From NCBI RefSeq assembly GCF_012641275.1, contig NZ_JABAIA010000003.1:744001-808000 (forward strand): a DNA stretch of 64,000 nucleotides, written 5' to 3'. This DNA comes from Chitinophaga varians. Its GTDB lineage: Bacteria > Bacteroidota > Bacteroidia > Chitinophagales > Chitinophagaceae. Position 1 is the stretch's first letter. Every line of letters begins with the position of its first letter. A program made the translations under genes and the position numbers. Positions 27,148-34,676 of the stretch are shown here, one piece after another. Under the pieces are notes generated by a model that was not told the DNA's origin, searched no databases, and was given only the letters and a program-made list of their open reading frames with translations.

Positions 27148-27471
27148 TTATTTTTTGGTTTGATATTTTTTCATGATGTCTTCCAGTTTGTTAAACCTGT
27201 CGTCCCACATTTTACGGAACGGTTCAATGAAGTCTGCTATCTCTTTCATTTTATGAGGGTTTAAATGGTAATAGATCTCTCTGCCGTTTTGTTCCTGCTT
27301 CAACAGTTCACATTCCGTAAGTATGGCCAGGTGCTTGGACACTGTTGGCCTCGCGGTGTCGAAGTTGGCTGCGATGGCGCCGGCTGTCATAGCATGCGTG
27401 GCTACCAATAACAGTATGGCCCTCCGCGTGGGGTCTGCTATGGCTTGAAATACATCTCTCCGTAAATTCAT
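27148..27471 (-). CDS. ArsR-family repressor
   Basis: The 107-residue winged-helix protein has the ArsR core [20 protein letters not shown], the recognition helix [20 protein letters not shown], and a wing [13 protein letters not shown]. The metal-binding ELCVCDL motif of arsenic sensors is absent, so this belongs to the non-metal branch paired with SRPBCC genes. It probably represses its own operon through the two dyads at 27474-27517, which lie directly upstream of its start codon. Confidence 0.9.
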   Translation of the reverse strand: MNLRRDVFQAIADPTRRAILLLVATHAMTAGAIAANFDTARPTVSKHLAILTECELLKQEQNGREIYYHLNPHKMKEIADFIEPFRKMWDDRFNKLEDIMKKYQTKK

Positions 27472-27473
27472 TG

Positions 27474-27517
27474 TGTAGCTATTTGACTACAAATATATGT
27501 GTAGTTATTTGGCTACG
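27474..27517. promoter_or_regulatory. Two operator dyads upstream of arsR
   Basis: TGTAGCTATTTGACTACA (27474-27491) and TGTAGTTATTTGGCTACG (27500-27517) are 18-base copies of one motif, 26 bases apart. Each is a dyad of GTAG and CTAC arms around an eight-base core. They occupy the region just upstream of the ArsR start, which fits autorepression. Confidence 0.75.
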
Positions 27518-27606
27518 CAAATTTTTTTTGATGTTTTTTGAAAAAAAAGCAAAGGCCACTTTAATCACCGGTAGGAATCTAATCTTGTTAAAGAAAAATA
27601 CATATT

Positions 27607-27675
27607 ATGAAAACGAAGTTTTGGATTTTTGCATTGGCTTTTCTTTATCTTTCCATGCGAACGGGTGCGCAGTAA
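27607..27675 (+). pseudogene. Signal-peptide stub of a lost secreted protein gene
   Basis: A 22-codon frame starting at ATG 27607 encodes a textbook signal peptide (MKTKFWIFALAFLYLSMRTG then AQ) and hits a stop codon exactly where the mature protein should start. It is read as the 5' remnant of a secreted-protein gene or, less likely, a leader peptide for the DMP19-like gene 71 bases downstream. Confidence 0.4.
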
Positions 27676-27746
27676 TTGGTTTATCGGGGAAGATTGGGTA
27701 CAGTCACCTTTTGAAGAAGAAAACGAACAATAAAAAGAACAATATC

Positions 27747-28259
27747 ATGGAATTTTTACCAACTGTCAGCAAGGAGGCTATCGAAGCCGCAGGCACAGAA
27801 GACTGGGATTTTATCTATACGGTACTGGAACCCTATGAGAACGCCATCGAAGAAGCAGAAGACGAAGAGGAAATTCTTGACCAGCTGAGTGACGACCAGC
27901 ACGCGCTGTTGATCTACAACGCGCTGTACGGCCAGGTTACCAACGGTGGTTTTCTGCAACTGATACACAATGGATATGGACAATTTGCTTTTGATCCGGT
28001 TTTTGTGGAAGACCTGCAGCGCTGGTCTATGAATGAGACGGCCACTCTTTTAGAGAAAGCCATGACGATTTATGAGGAAAATAAAACCCTCCTGGAACAG
28101 GAAAGAGACCTGGAACAATTTTCGGCATTGTATAAGCAGTTCACCGCCTTTGAGCCGCTGGACAGCAAATTTTATGATATCATGGATGAAGAAGTGAAAC
28201 GTTTCAGAAATTATATTGAAGCGCACCTGGATTCGTTTGTGAAAATAGCAGCAGCGTAA
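27747..28259 (+). CDS. DMP19-family protein (DUF4375)
   Basis: The 170-residue acidic protein, read from ATG 27747, matches the DMP19/DUF4375 family: a central LSDDQHALLIYNALYGQVTN followed by GGFLQLIHNGYGQFAF, and helices rich in Glu and Asp (NAIEEAEDEEEILDQLSDDQ). The founding DMP19 of Neisseria is a DNA mimic that binds a transcription repressor, and the strong negative charge here agrees with that, but the partner is unknown. The frame stays open upstream to 27471, but that extension crosses the arsR operators and is not coding-like. Confidence 0.75.
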   Translation: MEFLPTVSKEAIEAAGTEDWDFIYTVLEPYENAIEEAEDEEEILDQLSDDQHALLIYNALYGQVTNGGFLQLIHNGYGQFAFDPVFVEDLQRWSMNETATLLEKAMTIYEENKTLLEQERDLEQFSALYKQFTAFEPLDSKFYDIMDEEVKRFRNYIEAHLDSFVKIAAA

Positions 28260-28261
28260 AC

Positions 28262-28363
28262 ATGATGGACCTTGAGCAATACAAACAGCAGTTCAGTGAG
28301 GATGAACGAGCTGCTCACCACCGACCTGGACAGGAAATAACGCAGGCAACGGCTGACCTTTAG
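28262..28363 (+). pseudogene. Possible remnant of a suppressor-of-fused-type gene
   Basis: Three bases after the DMP19-like stop codon, a 33-codon frame begins MMDLEQYKQQFSEDERAA and ends inside a terminator stem. The opening resembles the start of bacterial suppressor-of-fused domain proteins, which commonly begin with an LEEYKQ-x-F-x-EDDA pattern. The rest of the domain is missing, so this looks like a gene deleted down to its first codons. The match is short and could be chance. Confidence 0.3.
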
Positions 28364-28376
28364 GTCAGCTTTTTTT
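28352..28376 (+). terminator. Terminator after the DMP19-like gene
   Basis: GCTGACC (28352-28358) pairs with GGTCAGC (28363-28369) around a TTTA loop and is followed by seven T residues. It isolates the ECF operon promoter from upstream transcription. Confidence 0.85.
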
Positions 28377-28436
28377 ATGGCCGTCAATAATGAATGGCGG
28401 AGACCGGTATGTACAGAAAAAAAATATGGAAGAGCT

Positions 28437-28465
28437 AAAACTTTTTTAAAAAGCCTCCCGTATCT
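28437..28465 (+). promoter_or_regulatory. ECF-type promoter of the sigma/anti-sigma pair
   Basis: CTTTTT (28441-28446), eight bases, then CTCCCGTATCT (28455-28465) precedes the sigma gene. The same element with identical spacing occurs at 29878-29905. It is unlike the TAnnTTTG promoters elsewhere in the window and is best explained as the recognition site of the sigma factor encoded here. Confidence 0.7.
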
Positions 28466-28488
28466 ATACCATCTGACCGGAAAAAGTA

Positions 28489-29031
28489 TTGAAGGAGCCG
28501 CAAACATATACCGAACAAGAACTGATTGCTGCGTTGAAATTACGCAGGGAAGATGCTTTTAGCTATTTGTACGATCATTATGCCGCTGCATTAAACGGCG
28601 TTATCCTTAATATCATCCCTGAAATACACACCGCAACAGACATCTTACAGGACGTATTCATCAAAATATGGAGACAGATAGATAGTTATGACCCTTCGAG
28701 AGCGAGGTTGTATACCTGGATGTTTACAGTCGCCAGAACGATGGCCATTGATCATGTCCGGAGCAAAACCTGGCAAAATAATTTGCGGAACAGCGCTCTG
28801 ACAGAAGGCAGTCATCAACTGGCGGATACAACCAAACTACCGTCAGATGAGCTTGGCCTGCGTAAAATAGTACATACTTTAAAAGAGGAACACAGGACAG
28901 TACTGGAATTATCTTACTTCCAGGGATATAAACAGGAAGAAATCGCACAGCTGCTCCAGATTCCTGTGAGCACCGTCAAAACCAGGCTCCGGGCCGCTAT
29001 TTTACAATTGAAAAAAAAGATAAACAGTTAA
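28489..29031 (+). CDS. ECF RNA polymerase sigma factor
   Basis: The 180-residue protein has sigma region 2 (FSYLYDHYAAALNGVILNII, ILQDVFIKIWRQIDSYDPSR, LYTWMFTVARTMAIDHVRSK) and region 4 (LKEEHRTVLELSYFQGYKQE, EIAQLLQIPVSTVKTRLRAA). The start is a TTG at 28489 behind GGAAAAA; no ATG or GTG fits, and the promoter-like element ends only 24 bases upstream, so a longer N-terminus would not be transcribed. The RskA-type anti-sigma gene follows after one base. The pair most likely controls itself and the ferritin-like operon that follows. Confidence 0.92.
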   Translation: MKEPQTYTEQELIAALKLRREDAFSYLYDHYAAALNGVILNIIPEIHTATDILQDVFIKIWRQIDSYDPSRARLYTWMFTVARTMAIDHVRSKTWQNNLRNSALTEGSHQLADTTKLPSDELGLRKIVHTLKEEHRTVLELSYFQGYKQEEIAQLLQIPVSTVKTRLRAAILQLKKKINS

Positions 29032-29032
29032 C

Positions 29033-29833
29033 GTGGACATCAAGGCATACATAGAGAGTGGTATCATTGAGAGCTATGTTCTCGGGCTCGCAGCGCCGGA
29101 GGAGGAGGCTGAGCTGCTGGAGTTGAGCCGGACGTATCCCGAAGTGAAGGCGGCTGTTCTCCATTGCGAGAAATGGCTCAGTGAGGTATCAGACCAGTAT
29201 GCGGTAACTGCTCCCGCCGGTTTGAAAGCACGGTTGGTAGACCATTTGCAGGATGAATTCACGGAACCGGAGCGGCAGGTACCGGTGCTGCCTATACGCC
29301 GCGAAAATATTTTCAGGTATGCAGCTGCGGTACTGTTACTGCTACTGGGTATCAGCGGGTTATTGAACATCTACTTTTACAACCGGTACAGAAACGTCAG
29401 CCAGGACTTTGTCCACCTGCAATCTCAGCACGATATGATGGCAGCTGACAACAAGGTCTATCAGGCCCGTTTTGCTGCCATGACGCACGAGCTGCAGCTT
29501 ATCACCGCGCCCGGCACCCTGAAAGTTTTACTCTCCGGCGTGCCCGGCAGAAATGACAGCCAGGTAACGGTTTACTGGAACACACATACGAAAAATGTTT
29601 ACCTGATCATTAATCATCTGCCGGTCCCGCCAGAAGGCAAGCAGTATCAGCTATGGGCGTTGGTAAATGGAAAACCGGTATCGGCCGGGTTATTGGAAAA
29701 TGCATGCAGCGATCTGTGTGCTGTAGCACCTGTGCAGCAGGCGGAAGCATTTGCTGTTACGCTGGAAAAAGCCGGTGGCAGCCCTGCCCCGACTATGGAC
29801 CAGATGTTTGTGCTGGGCAAGGTGAGCATCTGA
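29033..29833 (+). CDS. RskA-type transmembrane anti-sigma factor
   Basis: The 266-residue protein starts at a GTG one base after the sigma stop codon. Residues 1-85 are the cytoplasmic sigma-binding part (SGIIESYVLGLAAPEEEAEL, LHCEKWLSEVSDQYAV), one transmembrane helix lies near 88-110 (YAAAVLLLLLGISGLLNIYF), and the external domain matches RskA (VYWNTHTKNVYLIINHLPV, PPEGKQYQLWALVNGKPVS). It should hold the sigma factor at the membrane until an envelope signal, probably through proteolysis, frees it. Confidence 0.9.
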   Translation: MDIKAYIESGIIESYVLGLAAPEEEAELLELSRTYPEVKAAVLHCEKWLSEVSDQYAVTAPAGLKARLVDHLQDEFTEPERQVPVLPIRRENIFRYAAAVLLLLLGISGLLNIYFYNRYRNVSQDFVHLQSQHDMMAADNKVYQARFAAMTHELQLITAPGTLKVLLSGVPGRNDSQVTVYWNTHTKNVYLIINHLPVPPEGKQYQLWALVNGKPVSAGLLENACSDLCAVAPVQQAEAFAVTLEKAGGSPAPTMDQMFVLGKVSI

Positions 29834-29877
29834 GCAGGCTATCTCTTATTATCTTACGCAATTTTTTTTGGGTCGTC

Positions 29878-29905
29878 AAACTTTTTAGGATAAACTCCCG
29901 TATCT
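29878..29905 (+). promoter_or_regulatory. ECF-type promoter of the ferritin-like operon
   Basis: CTTTTT (29881-29886), eight bases, CTCCCGTATCT (29895-29905) repeats the element in front of the sigma gene exactly, while the spacer and flanks differ. The predicted transcript starts near 29912 and has a leader of about 73 bases before the ATG at 29985. Confidence 0.7.
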
Positions 29906-29984
29906 GGTATGTGCATGTGTTTTTAAGGTAGTTAGGATAACTAATTATAATCTTCATTTCGTTAATTTATCTAACAATTATTTT

Positions 29985-30695
29985 ATGGAAAAATTACATC
30001 CGGAATTGCCTCCCGCAGGCAATCATGAAGACCTGTTGCCCGGAAAATTCGGCAGAAGGAAATTTCTTTCCTATTGCGGGCTGGCCGCTTCCGTTGCCAC
30101 TATTTCCGCCTGCAAAAAAGACAATGACAATAACAATATGCCTCCTGCAGGTAGTATAGATCTGGGCTCCGGTGATATCGGCATTCTTAATTACGCTTAT
30201 GCCCTGGAACAGCTGGAAGCTGCTTTTTATACCCAGGTGGTAGCAAGTCCGTATTCCGGTATTACTGCCGGTGAACTGGCGTTGCTGACGGATATCCGTG
30301 ATCACGAGGTGGCCCATCGGGAGTTTTTTAAAGCGGCTTTGGGCACCAAGGCGATCGTCAGTCTGGAAGTGAACTTTTCTGCCGTCAACTTCGGGAGCCG
30401 TGACAGCGTACTGGGGACTGCCAAAGCATTTGAGGACCTGGGTGTTTCTGCTTATAACGGCGCAGGGCAATTGATCACAGATCCGGCATATCTGCTGCTC
30501 GCCGGAAAAATTGTATCCGTTGAGGCGCGCCATGCCGCCTATATCCGCGACCTGATCAGTAACGGGTCTTTTGCAGACAGTACGGTGATAAATGCCAATG
30601 GGCTGGATTTGGCGAATAAGCCTGCTGACGTATTGATGGCTGCCAAACCTTTTCTGAAGTCAGTATTGTATGCCGGTAATTTACCTATGGTGTGA
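29985..30695 (+). CDS. Exported ferritin-like lipoprotein
   Basis: The 236-residue protein carries a twin-arginine pair (GRRKF, Arg24-Arg25) followed by a hydrophobic stretch and a lipobox Cys43 (TISAC), so it is probably exported folded by Tat and lipidated. The body is a four-helix ferritin-like domain (Ferritin_2 type, related to desiccation proteins): ALEQLEAAFY, IRDHEVAHREFF, AFEDLGVSAY and VSVEARHAAYIR supply the Glu and Glu-x-x-His ligands expected of a di-iron site. It is the first gene of an operon with a second ferritin-like gene and a tryptophan-rich protein, behind the ECF-type promoter. Confidence 0.88.
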   Translation: MEKLHPELPPAGNHEDLLPGKFGRRKFLSYCGLAASVATISACKKDNDNNNMPPAGSIDLGSGDIGILNYAYALEQLEAAFYTQVVASPYSGITAGELALLTDIRDHEVAHREFFKAALGTKAIVSLEVNFSAVNFGSRDSVLGTAKAFEDLGVSAYNGAGQLITDPAYLLLAGKIVSVEARHAAYIRDLISNGSFADSTVINANGLDLANKPADVLMAAKPFLKSVLYAGNLPMV

Positions 30696-30729
30696 GCTAT
30701 GTTTTTCTGTATCTCAAAAAAATCAAAAC

Positions 30730-31542
30730 ATGAACATTCAAAATATTATCACTGAAATAGAAAAGATCGACCCGGAAGTATATGATCGTCTTGACAGCCG
30801 CAGGGGAACAATGCAGCATCTTGCGCGTTGGGGCGGCCGGATTGCCTTGACGGCTTTACCTTTTGCATTGGGCGGCTTATTCAAAAAAGCATATGGCCAG
30901 TCTGCAGGAAGCGGTGTCGCGGCGGTGCTCAACTATGCGCTCACACTCGAATACCTGGAGGCTGAGTTTTATACAAAAGGGGCCGCGTCCGGTGTGGTGC
31001 CGGCAGGTACCCCTGCGGTAGGCGCTATTAACACCATACGGGACCACGAAAATGCGCATGTTGCGTTCCTGAAGAGTACACTCAGTGCAATAGGCACTAC
31101 TCCTGTGTCCAAACCTACATTCGATTTTACCGCAGGCGGAGCATTTGCGGACGTATTCACCAACTACGATACTTTTCTGGCGGTGGCGCAAACATTTGAG
31201 GACACGGGTGTAAGGGCCTACAAAGGAAGAGCGGCAGAGCTGATCAGTAATCATGCCGTGCTCACGGCAGCACTTCAGATACACACCGTGGAAGCAAGGC
31301 ACGCCTCTCATATCCGGCAGATGCGAAAGGCAAGGGGCGCCAATCTGAAACCCTGGATTACCGGCAAGGATACCGGTGGAATAGGCGCTGCGGTGCAGGC
31401 CAGCTATAATGGAGAAGAGCTCACCACTCAGGCCGGCGTGGACATCACCAAATTTGCCAGTATCAATGCTGCCAGTGAAAGCTTTGATGAGCCGCTTACC
31501 GCCGATCAGGTACTGGCTATCGTAAAACCATTTATCGTGTAA
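30730..31542 (+). CDS. Second exported ferritin-like protein
   Basis: The product of about 270 residues is a paralogue of its upstream neighbour: LNYALTLEYLEAEFYTKG, IRDHENAHVAFLKS, TFEDTGVRAYKG and HTVEARHASHIRQM provide the same four-helix di-iron pattern. The N-terminus has Arg24-Arg25 (DSRRGTMQHLARWG) and a hydrophobic stretch ending with AYGQ, consistent with Tat export and cleavage; no lipobox is present, so it should be soluble in the periplasm or released. A C-terminal tail of about 60 residues (KPWITGKDTGGIGAAV) is extra compared with the first copy. Confidence 0.87.
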   Translation: MNIQNIITEIEKIDPEVYDRLDSRRGTMQHLARWGGRIALTALPFALGGLFKKAYGQSAGSGVAAVLNYALTLEYLEAEFYTKGAASGVVPAGTPAVGAINTIRDHENAHVAFLKSTLSAIGTTPVSKPTFDFTAGGAFADVFTNYDTFLAVAQTFEDTGVRAYKGRAAELISNHAVLTAALQIHTVEARHASHIRQMRKARGANLKPWITGKDTGGIGAAVQASYNGEELTTQAGVDITKFASINAASESFDEPLTADQVLAIVKPFIV

Positions 31543-31572
31543 ACAACATTTTTCATCTTAATATAATCAATC

Positions 31573-31974
31573 ATGAAAAAATCAATTATGCTGCTGGCCA
31601 TATGTCTGCCGGTAGCCATGCAGTTCTCTGTCACAGCAGCTCCTGCGCACAATCATTACGATTACATGGTTGTAAGGGATTGGACCAAATCCACGACAGC
31701 CACATGGCCTGCTGAGAAAGAAGGTAAGACGATCTGGTACAAACTTGACAAAAAAGGTGGTCTCTGGTGGAGTGAAGACGGCAAAAAATGGTCGGCCGCC
31801 AAAGACGGCGCCTGGACCGACAAAGACGGCAAATGGCTGAAGATTCACGAGCATAAGCTGGTGTGGAGCACTGACGGAAAATCGTGGTCAGAAGTGCCGG
31901 AATGGAAATGGGAAGGCTCTGATGGAAAATGGTATAAATTCGACAGCAATTGGATGCTGTGGGTGAATGTTTAA
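31573..31974 (+). CDS. Secreted tryptophan-rich repeat protein
   Basis: The 133-residue precursor has a signal peptide ending near VTAAPA. The mature part of about 110 residues consists of short, regularly spaced units with Trp, Lys and Asp-Gly: TIWYKLDKKGGLWWSEDG, KKWSAAKDGAWTDKDGKW, KLVWSTDGKSWSEVPEW, KWEGSDGKWYKFDSNWMLW. The spacing suggests a small beta-hairpin repeat. It resembles no family I can name. It is the last gene of the ferritin-like operon, ends at a strong terminator, and is presumably controlled by the same ECF sigma factor. Confidence 0.7.
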   Translation: MKKSIMLLAICLPVAMQFSVTAAPAHNHYDYMVVRDWTKSTTATWPAEKEGKTIWYKLDKKGGLWWSEDGKKWSAAKDGAWTDKDGKWLKIHEHKLVWSTDGKSWSEVPEWKWEGSDGKWYKFDSNWMLWVNV

Positions 31975-32017
31975 GGGAACGGTGTCATATTGACTCTTTA
32001 GAGCAATCCGTAGAAAA

Positions 32018-32060
32018 GGGCTATACCAAAAGTCAGTTGTACTTTTGGTTAGCCCTTCAT
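32018..32060 (+). terminator. Terminator of the ferritin-like operon
   Basis: GGGCTATACCAAAAGT (32018-32033) pairs with ACTTTTGGTTAGCCC (32041-32055) over a 7-base loop with one unpaired base. It lies 43 bases after the stop codon of the tryptophan-rich protein. Confidence 0.75.
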
Positions 32061-32137
32061 TATGATATAAAGACAGCCGGGGTACCGTGGATGATGTGAG
32101 TTACTGCCGGCCTGCCTTTAGCGGATTGGGGTGAAAA

Positions 32138-32845
32138 TTATTTTGACGTCGTTATTTTGATAACAGGCGTATAATTAAAGTATCCGGCGGGGTTGTCTGC
32201 TCCGCCGATGCGGGCCGCAGCCCGGATATAGTACACCGTGCCGGTTTTGAGGCCGGTAAATGTTTTTTCGTAGACAGTAGCTTCTACTGTTTCGTCTGGT
32301 ACGTTCTGTACATCCTGTATGTCATTCAACGTATAACTGTTTACATCGATTCCTTCGGTGGGGCCGATAATAGCTGCCAGCCTGGATATCTTCTGTGTGT
32401 TGTCGTTGTGTTTTACACTATACTTCACCGTTACACTGTTGTTAGTGACGTTGCTTGCCGCTGCCGTCACTTTCAGGAAAGGCGTAACAGGAATATCTTT
32501 TTGTGTATTGGCGGCAATATCCACTACTACCGTGTCTTTGTAGTAGAACGGTCCTTCCGCCACAATGCGGTACCTGCCGGTGAAGAGCAGGTTGTTGTTG
32601 TAGGAGCCGTCGGGATGCACCGCAGTGTTAATGGGATTAGGATTGCTGCTGCTGTACCCTACCTGATAGTAACGGAGCACGGCACCATTGAAAGCCTGTA
32701 CGGGCACGGCTTCATTTGTTTTGATATCGGTCAGCCGCCCTTGTATACTGGCATCAGGAGCGGGGTAGTTGTCTTTTTTGCAGCTGGTCAGTACGGCGCT
32801 GCCCAGCAGGAGCGCCATACAGCTGTTGATGATATGTTGTTTCAT
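32138..32845 (-). CDS. DUF3823 surface lipoprotein of a SusCD locus
   Basis: The product of about 235 residues, read from 32845, has a lipoprotein signal peptide ending LTSCKKD. It fits DUF3823: an N-terminal CarboxypepD_reg-like domain (IQGRLTDIKTNEAVPVQAFN, YNNNLLFTGRYRIVAEGPF) and a C-terminal fibronectin-like domain (NSVTVKYSVKHNDN, GLKTGTVYYIRAAARIGG). Such proteins are encoded beside SusC/SusD pairs and probably bind glycan at the cell surface. It is the last gene of the locus. Confidence 0.85.
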   Translation of the reverse strand: MKQHIINSCMALLLGSAVLTSCKKDNYPAPDASIQGRLTDIKTNEAVPVQAFNGAVLRYYQVGYSSSNPNPINTAVHPDGSYNNNLLFTGRYRIVAEGPFYYKDTVVVDIAANTQKDIPVTPFLKVTAAASNVTNNSVTVKYSVKHNDNTQKISRLAAIIGPTEGIDVNSYTLNDIQDVQNVPDETVEATVYEKTFTGLKTGTVYYIRAAARIGGADNPAGYFNYTPVIKITTSK

Positions 32846-32864
32846 GTGTTGTCTGTTGTTTTGG

Positions 32865-34658
32865 TTAGAAACCCGGGTTTTGCACGAGGTTGCTGTTTTT
32901 GTCGATCTCACCGGTAGGGATGCGCTGGTAGTACATCCGTGAGAGGAACGTGCGGGTATTTTTAGGCGCGGGCACGATCTGGAAGCTGTATTGCATGTCG
33001 GCAGGTGATTTGCCGTTTTCCCACATGAGCCATGGGTACAATGCGTGGAACTGTGTGTTGTTCAGCAGATCGGTGGCGGTGCGCCAGCGGCAGATATCCC
33101 ACCATCTGTGGTTTTCGAAGGCCAGTTCTACCTGCCTTTCATGTCTTACCTGGTCACGGGTGACGCTGCCAAGGAGTTTAATGCCGGCGCGTTCACGCAG
33201 CTGGTTTACTGCATTTAGCGCATCGGCGGTTTTACCCAGCTCTATGGCCGCTTCTGCATAGTTCAGCAACACTTCTCCATAACGGAACACTATCCAGGGC
33301 GTGGTGGAGCGGCCGTCTGCCAGCCTGTTCACCGGGTCCATGAATTTTTTAACATAGAAGCCTGTTTTGGTGGGATCGCCGCTAAGCAGCGGGCCGTCCC
33401 TGCCTACGCGTGGGATGCTGTTGGCGCCGCTGCCGTAGGTGTCTGTCAGGTTAGCGGAGGTAAACTGTACGCCGTTGTCTATTACGCCTCTTCTTAATTC
33501 CACGGTACCGCCCTGCCAGGGAGCGCCGGGGTAGAGGATGCTGGCGAGGAAGCGCGGGTCTTTGTCTTTAAACAGGTCGGCGGTGTTTTTATAAAGAATG
33601 GGATTGCCGGCAGCATCATTGATTTTCAGTTTGCCCGGGGTGCCGTCGGAGTACTCAAAACTTTCGACCAGTTCCAGGGTGGGATTGGTGGCGCAGCCAT
33701 AGTCGATTTTAAAGCTCTGCGGCGCGTTGTAGAAGTCGAATCCGTGGGCCAGATCGGGCGACTGATATGTCTTTACAAAGATGACTTCCTTGTTTTTGTC
33801 GAGATCGGCGCCGGTCAGGAACAGTTGCTGGAAGTTGGCTGTTTTATCGCTGTAGCCGTTGAACAGTTGGAACTTTCCGGAGTTGATGATCTGTTGTGCC
33901 GCATCGTAGGCTTTCTGCCAATAGCCGTCAGCGTTAGCGGCGATGCCAACCGCGCCGCCGAGTTGCACCGCGCCGTATTTCGCTATGGAGGCGGCATAGA
34001 GCATCGCGCGGCATTTTAAGGCGAGGGCGGCATAACGTGTGGCACGGTAGCGTTCATCGGCATTGTAGGATTCCGGCAGCTGGCCCATGATAGCATCCAG
34101 CTCGGAGGCAATGAAATCATATACTTCCTGTTCTTTATTACGCGGCACTTTCAGTTCTTCGATATTACCGTTGTAGCGCTGTACTTTCGTTATCAGGGGG
34201 ACGCCGCCGTACCGTTTTACCAGGGAGAAGTAATAGAACGCCCTGACAAAGCGGGCTTCGGCGAGAAAGCGGGTCTTCTGTTCTTCAGATATATTTTTGG
34301 CGTCAGGGATTTTTTCGATAAAGTCGTTCACGTTTCTTACCACGTCATACCGCCACCAGCCAAACATTTCATCGCCGAGGATGGGATCGAGCGTAGCGCC
34401 CCAGCTGTAGGAGCGTACGGCTTCATCGCTGGCCTGGCTGGGGAAAGCAGCCTGGTTTCCTTCCACCCAATAGTCAAAGGCTTCGGTCTGCATATTATTA
34501 TAGAGGTTGGCGGTAAGCGCCTGTATGCCGGACACGGAGCCATAGGCGGCATCATCGGAGATGATGTCCTGAGCTTTCCTTTCCAGGAAGTCTTTGTTGC
34601 AGGAGGCCGACAGGGTCAGCATCAGCGCAAAGGATATATGTTTATGTAGTTTTCTCAT
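32865..34658 (-). CDS. SusD/RagB-family outer-membrane lipoprotein
   Basis: The 597-residue protein has a lipobox (TLSASCNKDFL) and the SusD features: DIISDDAAYGSVSGIQALTA, a first TPR segment with EEQKTRFLAEARFVRAFYYF, and a closing ELAFENHRWWDICRWRTATD with NPGF at the very end. SusD proteins form the lid over their SusC transporter and bind the nutrient. It lies 18 bases downstream of the SusC gene in the same operon. The ligand is unknown. Confidence 0.95.
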   Translation of the reverse strand: MRKLHKHISFALMLTLSASCNKDFLERKAQDIISDDAAYGSVSGIQALTANLYNNMQTEAFDYWVEGNQAAFPSQASDEAVRSYSWGATLDPILGDEMFGWWRYDVVRNVNDFIEKIPDAKNISEEQKTRFLAEARFVRAFYYFSLVKRYGGVPLITKVQRYNGNIEELKVPRNKEQEVYDFIASELDAIMGQLPESYNADERYRATRYAALALKCRAMLYAASIAKYGAVQLGGAVGIAANADGYWQKAYDAAQQIINSGKFQLFNGYSDKTANFQQLFLTGADLDKNKEVIFVKTYQSPDLAHGFDFYNAPQSFKIDYGCATNPTLELVESFEYSDGTPGKLKINDAAGNPILYKNTADLFKDKDPRFLASILYPGAPWQGGTVELRRGVIDNGVQFTSANLTDTYGSGANSIPRVGRDGPLLSGDPTKTGFYVKKFMDPVNRLADGRSTTPWIVFRYGEVLLNYAEAAIELGKTADALNAVNQLRERAGIKLLGSVTRDQVRHERQVELAFENHRWWDICRWRTATDLLNNTQFHALYPWLMWENGKSPADMQYSFQIVPAPKNTRTFLSRMYYQRIPTGEIDKNSNLVQNPGF

Positions 34659-34676
34659 GACAAATAATTAAGAAGA

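Noticed and set aside
27471..27746. N-terminal extension of the DMP19-like frame
   Set aside because: It crosses the arsR operators and an overlapping signal-peptide stub, and it looks non-coding; the family start fits ATG 27747.
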